A stretch of 64,000 nucleotides of DNA from Timema cristinae (lineage: Eukaryota > Arthropoda > Insecta > Phasmatodea > Timematidae). The DNA lies in contig JBCFYV010011135.1 of assembly GCA_039000515.1 (NCBI GenBank), positions 28,283,491 through 28,347,490 of the forward strand, written 5' to 3'. Under the pieces are notes generated by a model. It was not told the DNA's origin. It saw nothing but the letters and a program-made list of their open reading frames with translations, and did not search any database. Position numbers and translations under genes: made by a program. Shown here piece after piece: positions 44,771 to 55,439 of the stretch. Numbering within the stretch: position 1 is the stretch's first letter; each line of letters starts with the position of its first letter.

Positions 44771-45034
44771 CACTCAAATTATATTATGATTCAAAATGTT
44801 GAAATATATATTATTGTTCATGTTTTCATCGTTAATAAACATAGATACCTTCAAAATCTGAGATGTATTAAATCTGAGACCCACTTATGGTGTCACAAAA
44901 ACTTCATCTATGAAATAATAACATTCACGCTTGGTATGGAAAGTTACGTTACACAGTTTGGAGAAGGGGGGGTGGGGGGGGGTGGCAGGATAAATGTATA
45001 CTTTGTGTTACATGGGAGTTGAAGAAATATGATC

Positions 45035-45475
45035 TTACCGCCCATTACCTCAACCTAAGTTTTATTATATCGGAACTCATCAAGAGGGAGTGTAAAAATG
45101 CGCAATGCAACTTCTTAAAATTAGAAACCTAAATAAGGATGAAAATGAAATTGGTAAAAAAAAAATGATAAAGACATTTAGAAAGGACTATTTAAAAGGA
45201 CTAACACAGGAAATGAACATTTGATGCGACTATATAATATATCTCTTCAAGGAAAACTTCTTTTAACTTTTAGACAGATCAAATTTCTTCAAGAGGCAGC
45301 CATTACCTCTTTGTCCAGTGTCAGCAGTGTCAAGTGTGAACTGTGTTATTCTTTTCATTGTAAAAAGCCATTTTGTGTTCATTCCCTTTTACGTGTTTTA
45401 ATCCAGTTTTTTTGTACCTTCTACCAAATATAACAAAAATAACTCAAAAGTGAAAAAGAGGTTTTCCTTAAAGAG
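45035..45475 (+). mobile_element. Decayed transposon fragment related to 23548-24195
   Basis: ACCGCCCATTACCTCAACCT, GAACTCATCAAGAGGGAGTG, then ATTACCTCTTTGTCCAGTG and AAGAGGTTTTCCTTAAAGAG align with the 23.5-24.2-kb remnant. Confidence 0.5.
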
Positions 45476-45679
45476 ATACTTTTCTATTAATTTATACAAT
45501 TACATTTATTATTAGTAAGTACAAACTCAATTCTTTTCCAGCAATTTTACTTCACTAGTCAAAAAAGATAATTTGTGATTTATTTTTTCATCTTCCCCCC
45601 CCCCCCCCCATTTATTAGAGGTATTTAATGTGCACTTTCTGAATCGACTGATTGTATCAGACACAACTTACAAACTAAC

Positions 45680-45848
45680 CTAAATCTAGAACAGACACAA
45701 CATCCAGCCCCGTGCATTAATTTATCACTGTGAAAGGGGAAACCCACTTTTCACCAATGATAAATTTGTTTCTGCCATGCCGGGAATCGACCTGAGGACC
45801 TTTAGGCTCAGTAAGAGAGAAACACTATCGACTGAGCTAAAGCCTCAC
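45680..45848 (-). repeat. SINE type C copy
   Basis: Reversed: GAACAGACACAACATCCAGC, ATCACTGTGAAAGGGGAAAC, GCCGGGAATCGACC (B box), and CGACTGAGCTAAAGC head. Confidence 0.8.
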
Positions 45849-45889
45849 ACGTTTTTTTTTTAAATATCTAATTCTATCTAATCAATGTT

Positions 45890-46223
45890 TCATGTAATAT
45901 TAATCCTTGATTCACAAAGTTTGGGCAAAACTTCTCCACACTTGGCGCTTATTTTAATATGAGCGAGTTTATCACCCCTAGTAGCACCTATATTTACTAT
46001 AGCTATAGGTTTGTTAAGTTCACGGGCTTGCAGCAAGATGCGATACCCTGAAAAAACTGAGAGCGATGACCCCAAGACCAAAAGCGAGTCACTACGTTCC
46101 AATTCTCGTCTCACAGATTCCAGCCGCGTCCTGGGGACGTTGTCGCCGAAAAAACACGATGTCTGGTTTTAGGATGCCGCCACACTTCGTACAACTCGGT
46201 ATTTCGAATCCTCCTACTTCTTC
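45890..46223 (-). CDS. SIRT4: SIRT4 exon 2 (one apparent single-base insertion)
   Basis: Begins [20 protein letters not shown], then KPDIVFF. Six T (46154-46149) stand where five are needed. It resumes as [19 protein letters not shown] and ends CESRINIT and TGA. A minus-strand AATAAA is near 45616-45611. Confidence 0.87.
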
Positions 46224-49200
46224 CTGAAACAATTGCAAAGAGAAAATAATGTTGAGATAACGTTGAAAAAAAAAAAATCAGACTATTTTACCATTACGAC
46301 TAAAAGTGTGTGAGAGCTGGTTGTTGCGTTTGCTTTAGAATTAAGCTAGTTTAGTCAATCGGTTCAAAAAACTAGGCTACAGGTTAAATATCTCAAACCT
46401 GTGTCGATGGCCGCATGGTCTAAGGTGTCATTCTCAGAATAGACTAGATCACGATGACAGGGAGATTGGAGTTCGAATCCCATTCGTGTGTACAGAGTTT
46501 TTTTATTCCTAAATGATTTCTCAGTCTCCCTTCATGCAAATGCAGTCTCTAAATTTAAATTTCCCAATCATTTGTGTATAATAGGGTGTTGAAAAACTGG
46601 AGTTAACCGAGAATTTGAAGTGGGGGGAGGTGAACGGGAATAAATAGAGAATCTGGTAAATAACAACAACAAAATCTGGGAAAATGTTGTTTTACTGAAA
46701 ATATGAAATGTAATAATTATTAAATCAGTAAATTACAATGTATTTTTTTGTTTGTAGCTGTGTAATATATTTTATAATTTTTTAATTACTAGTAGACTGT
46801 TAAATACAAATACATGTTTATTTAAATTTTAAATCTTATTATTATTCATAAATAAGATTAATTAAAGAACATGAGATGGGGCGATTACAAAGGGTTGTGA
46901 CATACTTTTTGAGTCGGGGGGGGGGGGGGGGGATTTTAGGAAATGATGAAGGAAATCAGGTATAAAGTCAGAAATTTCATTAGTCAAGTTGAGTAAACAC
47001 CATGGACATAAACAGGTAGTAAAAGATGCAATGCAATAGAAAAAAAACAAACTTGAAATAAAATAAAAAGCAATCGTTTAGTTTTGAGTCACAAATAAGA
47101 TGCACCACTGTAAAAGAGGTAAGCACGAAGAGGATAGTTTGAAAAAAAAAAAGTGTGATTCCAGAGAGGATGAGAAAATTACACGACAGAAACCCCAATA
47201 TTCTCGGTCAATATTCGCACCTTGACCCTAGAACAGTGATCGGTGTTAAAGAAATCTTAGCATCTTGACTACTCGAAATACCATTGGCGAGAGTAATTTA
47301 TGTTTGAATCGCAGTTCTATACACTTGGAGCAGCAACAGGCTGAATATGATTGGTAAGAACTGGGCTACAATTCAATCGATCCATATTTATAAAAGATAC
47401 GTAAAATTGCCCGTATTTTCCATTATAATGACAAGTTTTAAAGATTTGGCTAACTTAGTTTCTTTTAATCAGTTTGTTTAAGGTACAGAAGTCGGGAATT
47501 TGAGATAAGGTAAGTGTTTTTGTAGTTTTTATAGCAAAACTTCTTTTGTCCAAAATAGATCAAATATTTCTCCAATACAAACGTAGAGTTGAATTTTCTT
47601 CACACGGTGATATAAACACTTGTCGAATATCTGTCGAAGATGTCCTGGAATTAGATGACAATTTTTTCTCTTCATTTAAAAAGTTTCTCATCAAATGTCA
47701 CCATGCTTGTCCATACTAATATTATAAAGAGGAAAAATTTTATTTTTTGTTTGTAATGGATAAACTCAAAAACTACTGGACTGATTTTAAAAATTCTTTC
47801 ACCATATAAAGCTACATTATCAGCGAGTAACATAGGCTATATTTTATTTTGAAATTTTAATTTATTCCTCATAAAAATGTCGATAGTATATTATATAGTC
47901 GTTGGAAAAAAAAGTTGTTGAAAGGAAAGTGGGGTTGGTGAAGGGGGCGGGGGGCTATGGGTGAGGATAGAGGAATGAGATGAAAATAGGAGGGAGGATA
48001 AAAAGAGGGAGGGGCTATACAGTGATGGTAGGCTGTATTTAAAAAAAAAGTAAAAAAAGTTTTGTTTTTATATTGACATGATGGATGATTTGAAGCTTTG
48101 TTTTACAGGATTCTTTACAATATTTTTTTTCACGAGGAAGGGGCTGTGACAGATATTCAACAACTGTTGACATCACCGTGGGAAGAAAATAATATAAAAT
48201 AATAATTGTTTCTACTGGAAAAACATTTGATTTTGGACAAAAAAAAAGTTCAAAAACACTAGCCTTTTATTGTCTCGACCACATCACCACCTTAAGTTTA
48301 TGTGTTGGCTATTGGAGACATTAAATGAAATGTTAAAACGTTGACTAAAAGGTTTTTCCATTGTTTTATTTCTATGCCAATTTTTTTTTTTTTACAATGC
48401 GTCTTACTACTTATCCGGGTTATCCGGTATTTATACTAATGAGGTAAGAATGAGTAAGGTAGTAGTGTACCCTCCCTTGTATGGTGAGAGTAAAACCATT
48501 TATGAAAAACCACCCGAGTGAGATACGAACCTCGATCGCCCCGTCCTCGGCAGTCTTGCCCAACACAAAACTGGCACGTTAGCTAACTACGCCACCGAGG
48601 CGGCTAATAAAATAGATATTAAGCCATGGTTTTTTTTCCCCTCCTTACCTGTGACAACTCGACATCCCCATCAGGCCGAATAGTTTTCGAGACGATCGTC
48701 ATGTTCGGGTTTAGCTTAGCGAGCGCCGTTTGAAAATCATTTCTATATATTCTATTGTCACATCCGAGGCACATGACGTGGAACGCTGTCCCGTGTAGCT
48801 CCAGGACGTTCCTACTTCCGGCTTTATGGTGGAGTCTGTCTACGTTCTGGGTGATGACACAGCTCACTCTCTTAAGGGCACCTCGAGCTGGTACAAAGCG
48901 AGATGGGTCTGGTTAGGACGGAAAGAACTGAATCTTGGCCAACCGATGTAATTTCTGGCCCAATAACGTTTTCGTACTTGGTCGCTTCTGACGAAATCTT
49001 GGTACTGTACCGGTTTGTTGGTATTACGAGCGTACAGCCCGACTTCTTCGGATCGTAATCGGGTATCCCACTCTCTGTAGAGATGCCCGCGCCGGTCAAG
49101 ACGCAGATATTTTCCCGACATTTTAGAAAATGTTTCAACTGTTCTATTTCTGCTTCGTCGGCTGGATTGTGCTTTGGTACAAAAGCTAGACTATGGAGTG

Positions 49201-49264
49201 AGCATTTAGACCTGAACGAAATGATCCATGTTCTATGGTGACGCAGTATTAATTCGAGTGCCAT
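45890..49264 (-). CDS. SIRT4: SIRT4, mitochondrial NAD-dependent sirtuin, reading frame broken three times
   Basis: Two exons: 49264-48649 (donor GTAAGG) and 46223-45890 (acceptor GTTTCAG). Class II sirtuin features in order: a basic, mitochondrial-type N-terminus; NAD loop [19 protein letters not shown] and [19 protein letters not shown]; catalytic His in LELHG; zinc cysteine pairs CLGC and [22 protein letters not shown]. The best family match is SIRT4 (human 314 aa), a mitochondrial lipoamidase/ADP-ribosyltransferase acting on metabolic enzymes. One base is missing near 49055, one near 48882, and one extra lies in the A-run 46149-46154. Net correction gives 951 bp, 316 residues, which fits the family length. 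All three are at short homopolymers while splice sites and motifs are intact, so assembly error is more likely than decay. A recent pseudogene cannot be excluded. Confidence 0.88.
46400..46590 (+). repeat. SINE type A2 copy, 3' truncated, in SIRT4 intron
   Basis: GATGGCCGCATGGTCTAAGG, GGAGTTCGAATCCCATTCG, CTCAGTCTCCCTTCATGCAA. Confidence 0.75.
46591..47470. other. SIRT4 intron, AT-rich
   Basis: Poly-G at 46917-46932. No ORF or element recognised. Confidence 0.4.
47477..48300. repeat. Foldback element, copy 2, split by an insertion (SIRT4 intron)
   Basis: Left arm to about 47700 and right arm from about 48135 carry the same inverted blocks as 40794-41170 (TCTTCACACGGTGATATAAA; ATTCAACAACTGTTGACATC). 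The middle is foreign. A half copy also sits at 57414-57525. Confidence 0.7.
47702..48130. repeat. Dispersed arthropod-type repeat inserted in the foldback
   Basis: ACTAATATTATAAAGAGGAA, then AACTCAAAAACTACTGGACT and GAGTAACATAGGCTATATTT. I recall this text as a very common repeat in insect genomes; class not resolved. Confidence 0.5.
48392..48605 (-). repeat. SINE type A copy in SIRT4 intron
   Basis: AATGCGTCTTACTACTTATC at left, GATACGAACCTCGATCGCCC, head end CCACCGAGGCGGCT at right. Confidence 0.85.
48649..49264 (-). CDS. SIRT4: SIRT4 exon 1 (two apparent single-base deletions)
   Basis: Starts [20 protein letters not shown] and runs to PDGDVELSQ. The frame shifts after GIPDY (near 49055, one base short) and again after ALYQLE (near 48882, one base short). 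The reading resumes as [19 protein letters not shown]. Confidence 0.87.
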
Positions 49265-50099
49265 TTCACTGACGCATGAAAATTGCCTTTTTTACTTATT
49301 AATAAGACTACTGTTTATTATATGTATTTACAATTAATTAAATACAAAAACAAAGGTTAACTTGTATTACACTCAAGGCTATTGGGTAGATTTAAGTTTA
49401 CTGTAATTCTTACTAAGCAATCAAACATGGTAACCATGGTATGAATAAACTTAGATAGTTTATTTACGTAATACACACTAAATATAGCTAACATAACCTC
49501 AATTATGTCAATCTACCATTTCAATCATTATCACAGACGACGATTATAAGAAGGAATTCACGGAAACAATAATTGGGTAACTCTTACGCATGCGCAACGA
49601 TTGAACACGAAACAAACATGGTACACATAGCTAATAAGTCCAACTTAGCTTTGTAAAAAAGTGAAACCACGAACGAGAATTAAATTGAAATAAAACGAAT
49701 TAAAAATAAAATTTGAGAATATGTTTTAATACATTTCTTTAATATACTTTTAATGTTCTTAAATCATCGCACTTGCGAACCACTACATACCTTATTTCTA
49801 TCGGGATTTTGATGTTATCCAGGCAAGGTTTAATAAAATATACCCCATTTGCTATAGAATATTTTAGAAGATAAAAATAAAATATGTAGAAAAGCTAACA
49901 ATTTTTTGGGGACTATTATTTATATTTTAACATAAATACGTTTTTTTTTACTTTTATGAACCAAGATTTTAACGCTTTTCATTAATATCTAAGGAAAATT
50001 TATTGTTTTTGTTGTGGTCGCTTGGAGCCGGATAACTTGCAAGTAGTTTGACATGTCCAGAGTTTTTGAAATACTTTCTAGAATTTAAAAAGTTTTAAA
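49265..50099. promoter_or_regulatory. SIRT4 upstream region, possibly shared with the divergent candidate gene
   Basis: 836 bp between the SIRT4 ATG (-) and the candidate ATG at 50100 (+). No clear TATA or repeat. The role is inferred from position only. Confidence 0.3.
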
Positions 50100-50373
50100 A
50101 TGGGAACGTGCTTATGTGTGAAGTTTTTGTTGTTGTTTAAACCAGTAAACTGTCTAATCTGTTATTTATTCTTGGTGGAAATACTTTATTATGTGGCAAG
50201 CAAAAATTCCGAAGAACCCCCATTTGAAAACTTTAAATGGTGAGTAATTTTTTAGCGAATGGAGCTGTTTCATAAATATTTTTTCTAAAAATTTAAGAAC
50301 CTCGAGAAGCGTGGCATATCAGAAAAAGTTTTCTGACAAATACAAAGCTCTCAGAAAGAGTGGTCTCGCTTTG
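50100..50373 (+). CDS. Possible first exons of an unidentified gene divergent from SIRT4
   Basis: An ATG at 50100 opens 46 codons (starts MGTCLCVKFLLLFKPVN) ending at a strong donor, ATG|GTGAGT (50239/50240). A second open block, 50298-50373 (SVAYQKKFSDKYKALRKSG), lies between TTTAAG and donor GTAGGT. Joining them directly makes a TGA at the junction, so either one exon is wrong, another acceptor is used, or a base is missing, as in the neighbouring SIRT4. The ATG sits 836 bp from the SIRT4 start on the other strand. No family recognised. Confidence 0.3.
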
Positions 50374-50379
50374 GTAGGT

Positions 50380-50959
50380 AAAAGCTTCCCATTATTATTT
50401 GTAATAGCCTCTGTTTCACAGATTTCGTCTGTCTACGCCTTGCTCTAGTCTAGACAATTCTCTTTCGTAGAGTTTAAATTGTACATATTTTCCTACTTTC
50501 TCAATGGTTGGCACGGTCCTTAATAAAGGATACGGTTTATATAAAACGTTATTTCCATTTCTAAGGATTTGAGGACTATAAGGATGCTGAGCCTACGGAC
50601 TCTATATATGAGGCAGGGTTTTGTCATGATTGTGTACAAAATTTATTTGTGTTTCATTTTATAGTTTTGGTCTTTATGCGCATTGCTCATGTATGATTTA
50701 AGATTTTTGTTTCATGGATATTATTATTTAAGCATCCGCTGGGCAATTCAATATTGTGCCTTGATGTTAACCATCCAAGGTAGAGTAATAAGATTATCGG
50801 CTTGGGGAAATCGTGTGATAGGAACCTCTTGACGTATTTTAAAAGAATTTTTACTTATTTCCCAAAAGTATTAATCTAAAACATAAACATAATCATATTA
50901 TTATACAAGAAAATATAAGAATCATCATCTCAAAATGTCACTCTTTCATGTTTTCATTG
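50380..50959. other. AT-rich gene-free stretch
   Basis: Nothing identified. Confidence 0.35.
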
Positions 50960-50967
50960 TTGCAAAT

Positions 50968-51975
50968 TAGGGATGGGTTGTGAAATCACAACCTTCTCCT
51001 TTGTCACTGTTCCTATGACGTCACATTCACAACCTGTTCCTGACAAATGAAAGGAACTGTTCCTTTTTGTCACTGGTCCACGGATCAAATACATGCTGTG
51101 ACAGGTCCGTAGTAAACTTGTTCCTCGTCTCTCTGTCACAGACAGCGCTGTAACAGGTCCAAAGTAACCCTGCTCCTTGTCTCTGTCACAGACAGCACTG
51201 TAACAGGTCCGGAGCAACCTTATCTATTAATATAGGCCTAGCTTAGAGTTGGTTTGAGGAGTCACAAATGAGTTTTGAAGGGGAAAGCTCTCGTAGTACA
51301 AAACATTATTTCCACAATACAAGCACAGTATGTGATGTATTCTCACAATAAATTGTTACATTGATGAGTGACATTGAAGGGACCCGCTTGGTGATCAAAT
51401 GATTTAAGGCAAGAATCAGCAATCTACTGACTGATTTTATCTAGCCCACAAAATATTTAGCAAACAACAATTTGTTCAAAAAATTGACTTAATAGCTAAT
51501 TACTAATTGGGAAATGTAAAATTGAACTTTTTTTTGCTCTACTTTTTTTTCAAATTAGCCTAACATTTTTTCAAAACCCATAAAGCCCACAATATCAAAA
51601 AGGTTGCCAGCCTCTGGTCTCTGGCTTCACTCTCACACTAGAATGGACTGGCGATAACAGTGAGATTGAAGTTAGATTCCGTTTGGGTGCATTAAGGGTG
51701 ATTTTTCTTAAAACGTTTTCAACTCTCATTCCAAACAAATGGGGGTGCACTTCTTCTAGAATCAACCATCTTCATTTTTAACACATTGGCGTAATTAGCA
51801 TAAATGCGTAAAACCCGAACGGGCAGTAGATGCGGTGCTAAAAAATAACTAGGCCGTGACTAGGTACGAATACTGTCACTGTGACAAAAAAGAGCTGGTA
51901 AAAATAACAGGGCCATTGGTGGAGCAGTGACAGATTGCTCTTGCTCCACTAAAGTAGCAGTTTTTCCCATCCCTA
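50968..51975. mobile_element. hAT-type non-autonomous element with 8-bp target duplication
   Basis: Ends TAGGGATGGG and CCCATCCCTA; flanked on both sides by TTGCAAAT (50960-50967 and 51976-51983). An 8-bp duplication with such ends is characteristic of hAT. Subterminal direct repeats (CTGTAACAGGTCC, CTCTGTCACAGACAGC) at 51088-51225. A SINE A copy is nested at 51635-51845. No transposase. Confidence 0.9.
51635..51845 (+). repeat. SINE type A copy nested in the hAT element
   Basis: ATTCCAAACAAATGGGGGTG and tail CGTAAAACCCGAACGGGCAG, TAGATGCGGTGCTAAAA. Confidence 0.75.
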
Positions 51976-51984
51976 TTGCAAATT

Positions 51985-52560
51985 AATCGACTACCAAAGA
52001 GCAAGGACTAAACAGTTCGGTAACGTTCTCATTTTCCGTCTTACTTCGCCTGATCCGGGAATTATTAAAAAAAAATTAAAATAAAGCAACATACAAACTT
52101 TATTTCTCCTTACACTCATGAAAGGAGAGAAATATTAAAATACTGTTTGTGTGTATGTGTACATCTTTAGGAGCATAAACTTTTTGAAATAAATTTGCCC
52201 AAATTAGTTTTATTTAATAACAATTTTATTTTTCTTGGTGTAAATATTAAATAGGAACGCATAAACATTCAATCTAAGAACAATTAAAAAAAATTAGTGG
52301 CCGCATTGTCGCAATAGACTGGCTTTCGATGACGGGGTTCGATTCACGGTCGGGTTTAGAAAAGCACTTTATCATATATAATAAACAAAAGATTTAAAAT
52401 GTTTATAACAATTTTGGTCGAATTTCAACTCTTTACAAAGGATTAAGTTTAAAAATGATATTTCATATATTTTATCGTATTCCCTAAAATAACAAGATAA
52501 CTTATTATAGTCTGAATTTTTTAGGAAACCCGTTATTTTGAAAACAGAAAATTTGCTTTT
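51985..52560. other. AT-rich stretch with a SINE head fragment at 52300-52360
   Basis: GTGGCCGCATTGTCGCAATA and CGGGGTTCGATTCACGG belong to a plus-strand A2 head; no body follows. Confidence 0.45.
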
Positions 52561-52646
52561 CAGTACCACGTCTTACTACCCATTTACGTCACACGCCTAT
52601 ACTCACATAATTTTAGGGATTAGGAATTTTATATTTATAGGAAATG

Positions 52647-53950
52647 TGTGACGTTGTCACAGACATAATGCAAACATGGACGATCTGGCTCACCTGATCT
52701 GGTCCCCTTTGACTGGGCTGGATCTCGACTTCATGAAACACGCGCACTCAACTCCACTCAACATCACGCGGCTTACTGACCGCCCGTGGCTCGAGGCCCG
52801 ATTAGAGCAAGACTCGGACAATTGAACATCAAGATGCGCTAACCCGTATGCGCCGACGGTTGTGTTCGAGTGAAACAAGACTCATCCACCGGCGCGTGAT
52901 TTGAAATTATCACGAGAATAATCGAGATTTCTGTCGAAGCAACGTACACCCCTCTCCCTTCGTCCCAGTGTGATTCCCGCCGTTTGTGAACACGTGATTG
53001 ACTTTGTACAGTATATAACGGCTGGACTGTGTAGTGATGTCACTCATTTCTCTGCACTCGATTAGGTGAGACACTTGTCTTAGATTTAGACGTAGGTCGT
53101 TGTTCGACGTTTTCTAAATTATGTTTGGGTTAAATTGTTCAAAATTTAAGTTTCAACTTTAAATATAAATCATGATTACTAATAGCTATATTTCTCTGAG
53201 ACTGCAGGATTTGCCTGTCAGCCATTATGGTTTATGCGCTAGCTTTTTTCTTTGTACTTAACGTTGTGTCCGCCTCACGGACGGGTTGGAACTTTAGCAT
53301 GGCGCCATCTTGGGGCGCTAATGGAACTTTAGCATGTCGCCATCTTGGGGCGCTAATTATTTCTGTTTAACGTGTAACTTATTTTAAATAGTTGTTCTGC
53401 TTGCTAAAAGTTAAAGATTTGTTACGATTGTGATTCTTTTTAAATTGTTACTCAACTCGGGGGGCGCGAGCCCGTGCACCCAGCACATTGGTTATTACAA
53501 TAATAATAATTAGATTGAACTAATTTGATTGGGATCTATTGTAACAGGTTAGGTTTAGGTAAATCATTTTCTCTGTCGCGCCTTACAATGGCAGTCTATT
53601 ATAAAACTTCATACTTATGTCAATATAGTGTCGGCATCGCCAGGTCGTGTAGACCTATACCTATTACTTGTATTTAACTTTCCTGCTAGGTTAGTCGCCT
53701 TCTGCGAGGGTCAATTTAATTATGACTACGTTGGTATTAATCATTCTGTTTTCTCTTAACGACTTGGGGTCTTGCCCCTTTATTTATTGTTTACTTCGGC
53801 CCTTATCGGCCAGTCACTCGACTTTCCTAGAGTGCCTCGCTCTTGTATGTCTGCTAGTTGTTTGTAGAATAAAATAAACTCTCTTGTAACTTACCTACCT
53901 TTTATTTATTGTAATTTGAACCTATCAAATCATATGAAGGGGGGGTTACA
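52647..53950 (+). mobile_element. Solo LTR, 1304 bp, with 4-bp target duplication
   Basis: Starts TGTGACG and ends GGTTACA; flanked by AATG on both sides (52643-52646, 53951-53954) exactly where a SINE consensus is interrupted. TATATAAC at about 53012, polyadenylation-type AATAAA at about 53869. Termini and duplication length fit Ty3/gypsy-like elements. A 49-codon ORF at its start (52676, MDDLAHLIWSPLTGLDLDF) may be the end of a retroelement protein running into the LTR. Much more GC-rich than the flanks. Confidence 0.8.
53288..53357 (+). repeat. Two 35-bp tandem units with GCCATCTTGG inside the LTR
   Basis: Unit GGAACTTTAGCATGGCGCCA, then TCTTGGGGCGCTAAT, repeated with one change. GCCATCTT is the core of a YY1/Pho-type site. 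Confidence 0.75.
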
Positions 53951-54115
53951 AATGTACCCGTATTTGCGTGGAGGCAGAGTGGAAAAAAAAACATTTAGGA
54001 AAAACCACTCTCGGTACACCCGACCGAGATTCGAACCTCGATCTCCCCGTCATCGGCAGTCTAATCTACTATGAGAGTAGCGCGTTAGATCATGCGGTTA
54101 CCGAAGCGGGTAAGT

Positions 54116-54265
54116 TAACGTTAAGTTGATCGTGATCCCGCCAAAAGAGTCCCAGGTTCGATTCCCGGCATAACCGAAAAAAATGTATCATCGTAGAAAT
54201 GTGGATTTCTCATTTCGAACAGTGATGATTTAATGACAGGGAGGATTTTTGTTAGGTCTCTACTT
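54116..54265 (+). repeat. Degenerate SINE type C copy
   Basis: CCCAGGTTCGATTCCCGGCA, TAACCGAAAAAAATGTATC. Confidence 0.65.
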
Positions 54266-54271
54266 GATTTG

Positions 54272-54320
<49 letters not shown>
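54272..54320. repeat. (ATT)n microsatellite, 16 units
   Basis: Pure run; it is the expanded reversed 3' tail of the adjacent SINE B. Confidence 0.95.
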
Positions 54321-54603
54321 GCACCGCGTCTTACTACCCGTCCGGGTTATACGCACTTTCGCTAATGTGTAATAGTAGGGTGATTGTGAGATGAAATGGA
54401 GGACCTACAGTTTAACGTGGAATCCGAACCACGGTGGAGGCCTGGCATTCCCCACATTCACAAGTTATGATTAATACACGTCTTGTCAGAGGTAGAAGGA
54501 AGGGTCTGGTAAATCAGATAAATCTGTGCCGGGACCGAGGATTGAACCCCGGACCCCCAACACAGAAGTCCGACACCTTACCCCTTAGACCGCCAGGTCA
54601 CCT
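54300..54603 (-). repeat. SINE type B, copy 5
   Basis: TTAGCACCGCGTCTTACTAC at left, GAGGATTGAACCCCGG, head ACCGCCAGGTCACC at right. Confidence 0.92.
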
Positions 54604-55430
54604 TTGATTTGAGTAGTTTTATAAATCGTGTATTGATATAATCTGTTGTTGGTTGAAAAAGTGCAAAAAAAAAACAACTATGTTTTTCTTCTCTATGGCC
54701 GTGAGAGTAAACGACAGTTTTATTCGTCTCTGTTAAATAGCTTTTGCCTGAGGGAACTCTGATTTTAAATGGTTTACTTAAAACTCCCAAGTTAAGCCAT
54801 TAATGTCTGAGCCGTAGTCTTAATATAAAATGGAAAACTTTTCATGCAAAACCACTCTAAAATAAAGAATTCAAATCGTAAATTTCAAGAACGACTCCAC
54901 AAATAAATCGCTTGGAAAAAAAAACCCGTCCCAACAAGCTAAATAAAAATTAGTCGATAAAAACTAAAAAAAAGGTAAGAGTGTGTTGTGTTTGTGCAAG
55001 TACTCAAAATTTTCGATCTTTTTCTCGAAAATTCCTTGTTTAATTAATTTTATTCAATTTTAAGATATATAATTTCATAACAAATGGAGTCTCTCATTAA
55101 TTTTTTTTTGTCTGAAAAAAAAAGTATAATAATATTAATATATTTAAAAATTTCATTTTGTGTGACTAGACCTATAATTGTTTTCACAAAAAAAAAAAGT
55201 GTAATTCTAAAATACTTATGCTTTTACTTATTGATGGTTTAAGTATGAATGGATCTAATACAGAAACTAAACTTGAAATATTTATACACTACTATTAACT
55301 CTAAAAAAAAACCTCGGATTTCATTCTGACTCGAACGCGACTTAAAATGAAAAATGTTTAGGCTACTCCTACAATAGTAGTACAAATATTCTCAAATTGA
55401 TTAACACATGTAGGTATTAACATAAAATTA
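54604..55430. other. AT-rich gene-free stretch
   Basis: Long A-runs, no element recognised. Confidence 0.35.
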
Positions 55431-55439
55431 CATTATCTA

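Larger units (their letters stand above)
52563..54115 (-). repeat. SINE type A2 copy split by a solo LTR
   Basis: Tail ACCACGTCTTACTACCCATT at 52565, body up to 52646, resumes at 53951 with AATGTACCCGTATTTGCGTG, and ends at the reversed head GGTTACCGAAGCGGGT. Confidence 0.9.

Noticed and set aside
46917..46932. Poly-G run as a quadruplex regulatory site
   Set aside because: Single uninterrupted runs like this occur at several places and may be assembly noise; no supporting context.
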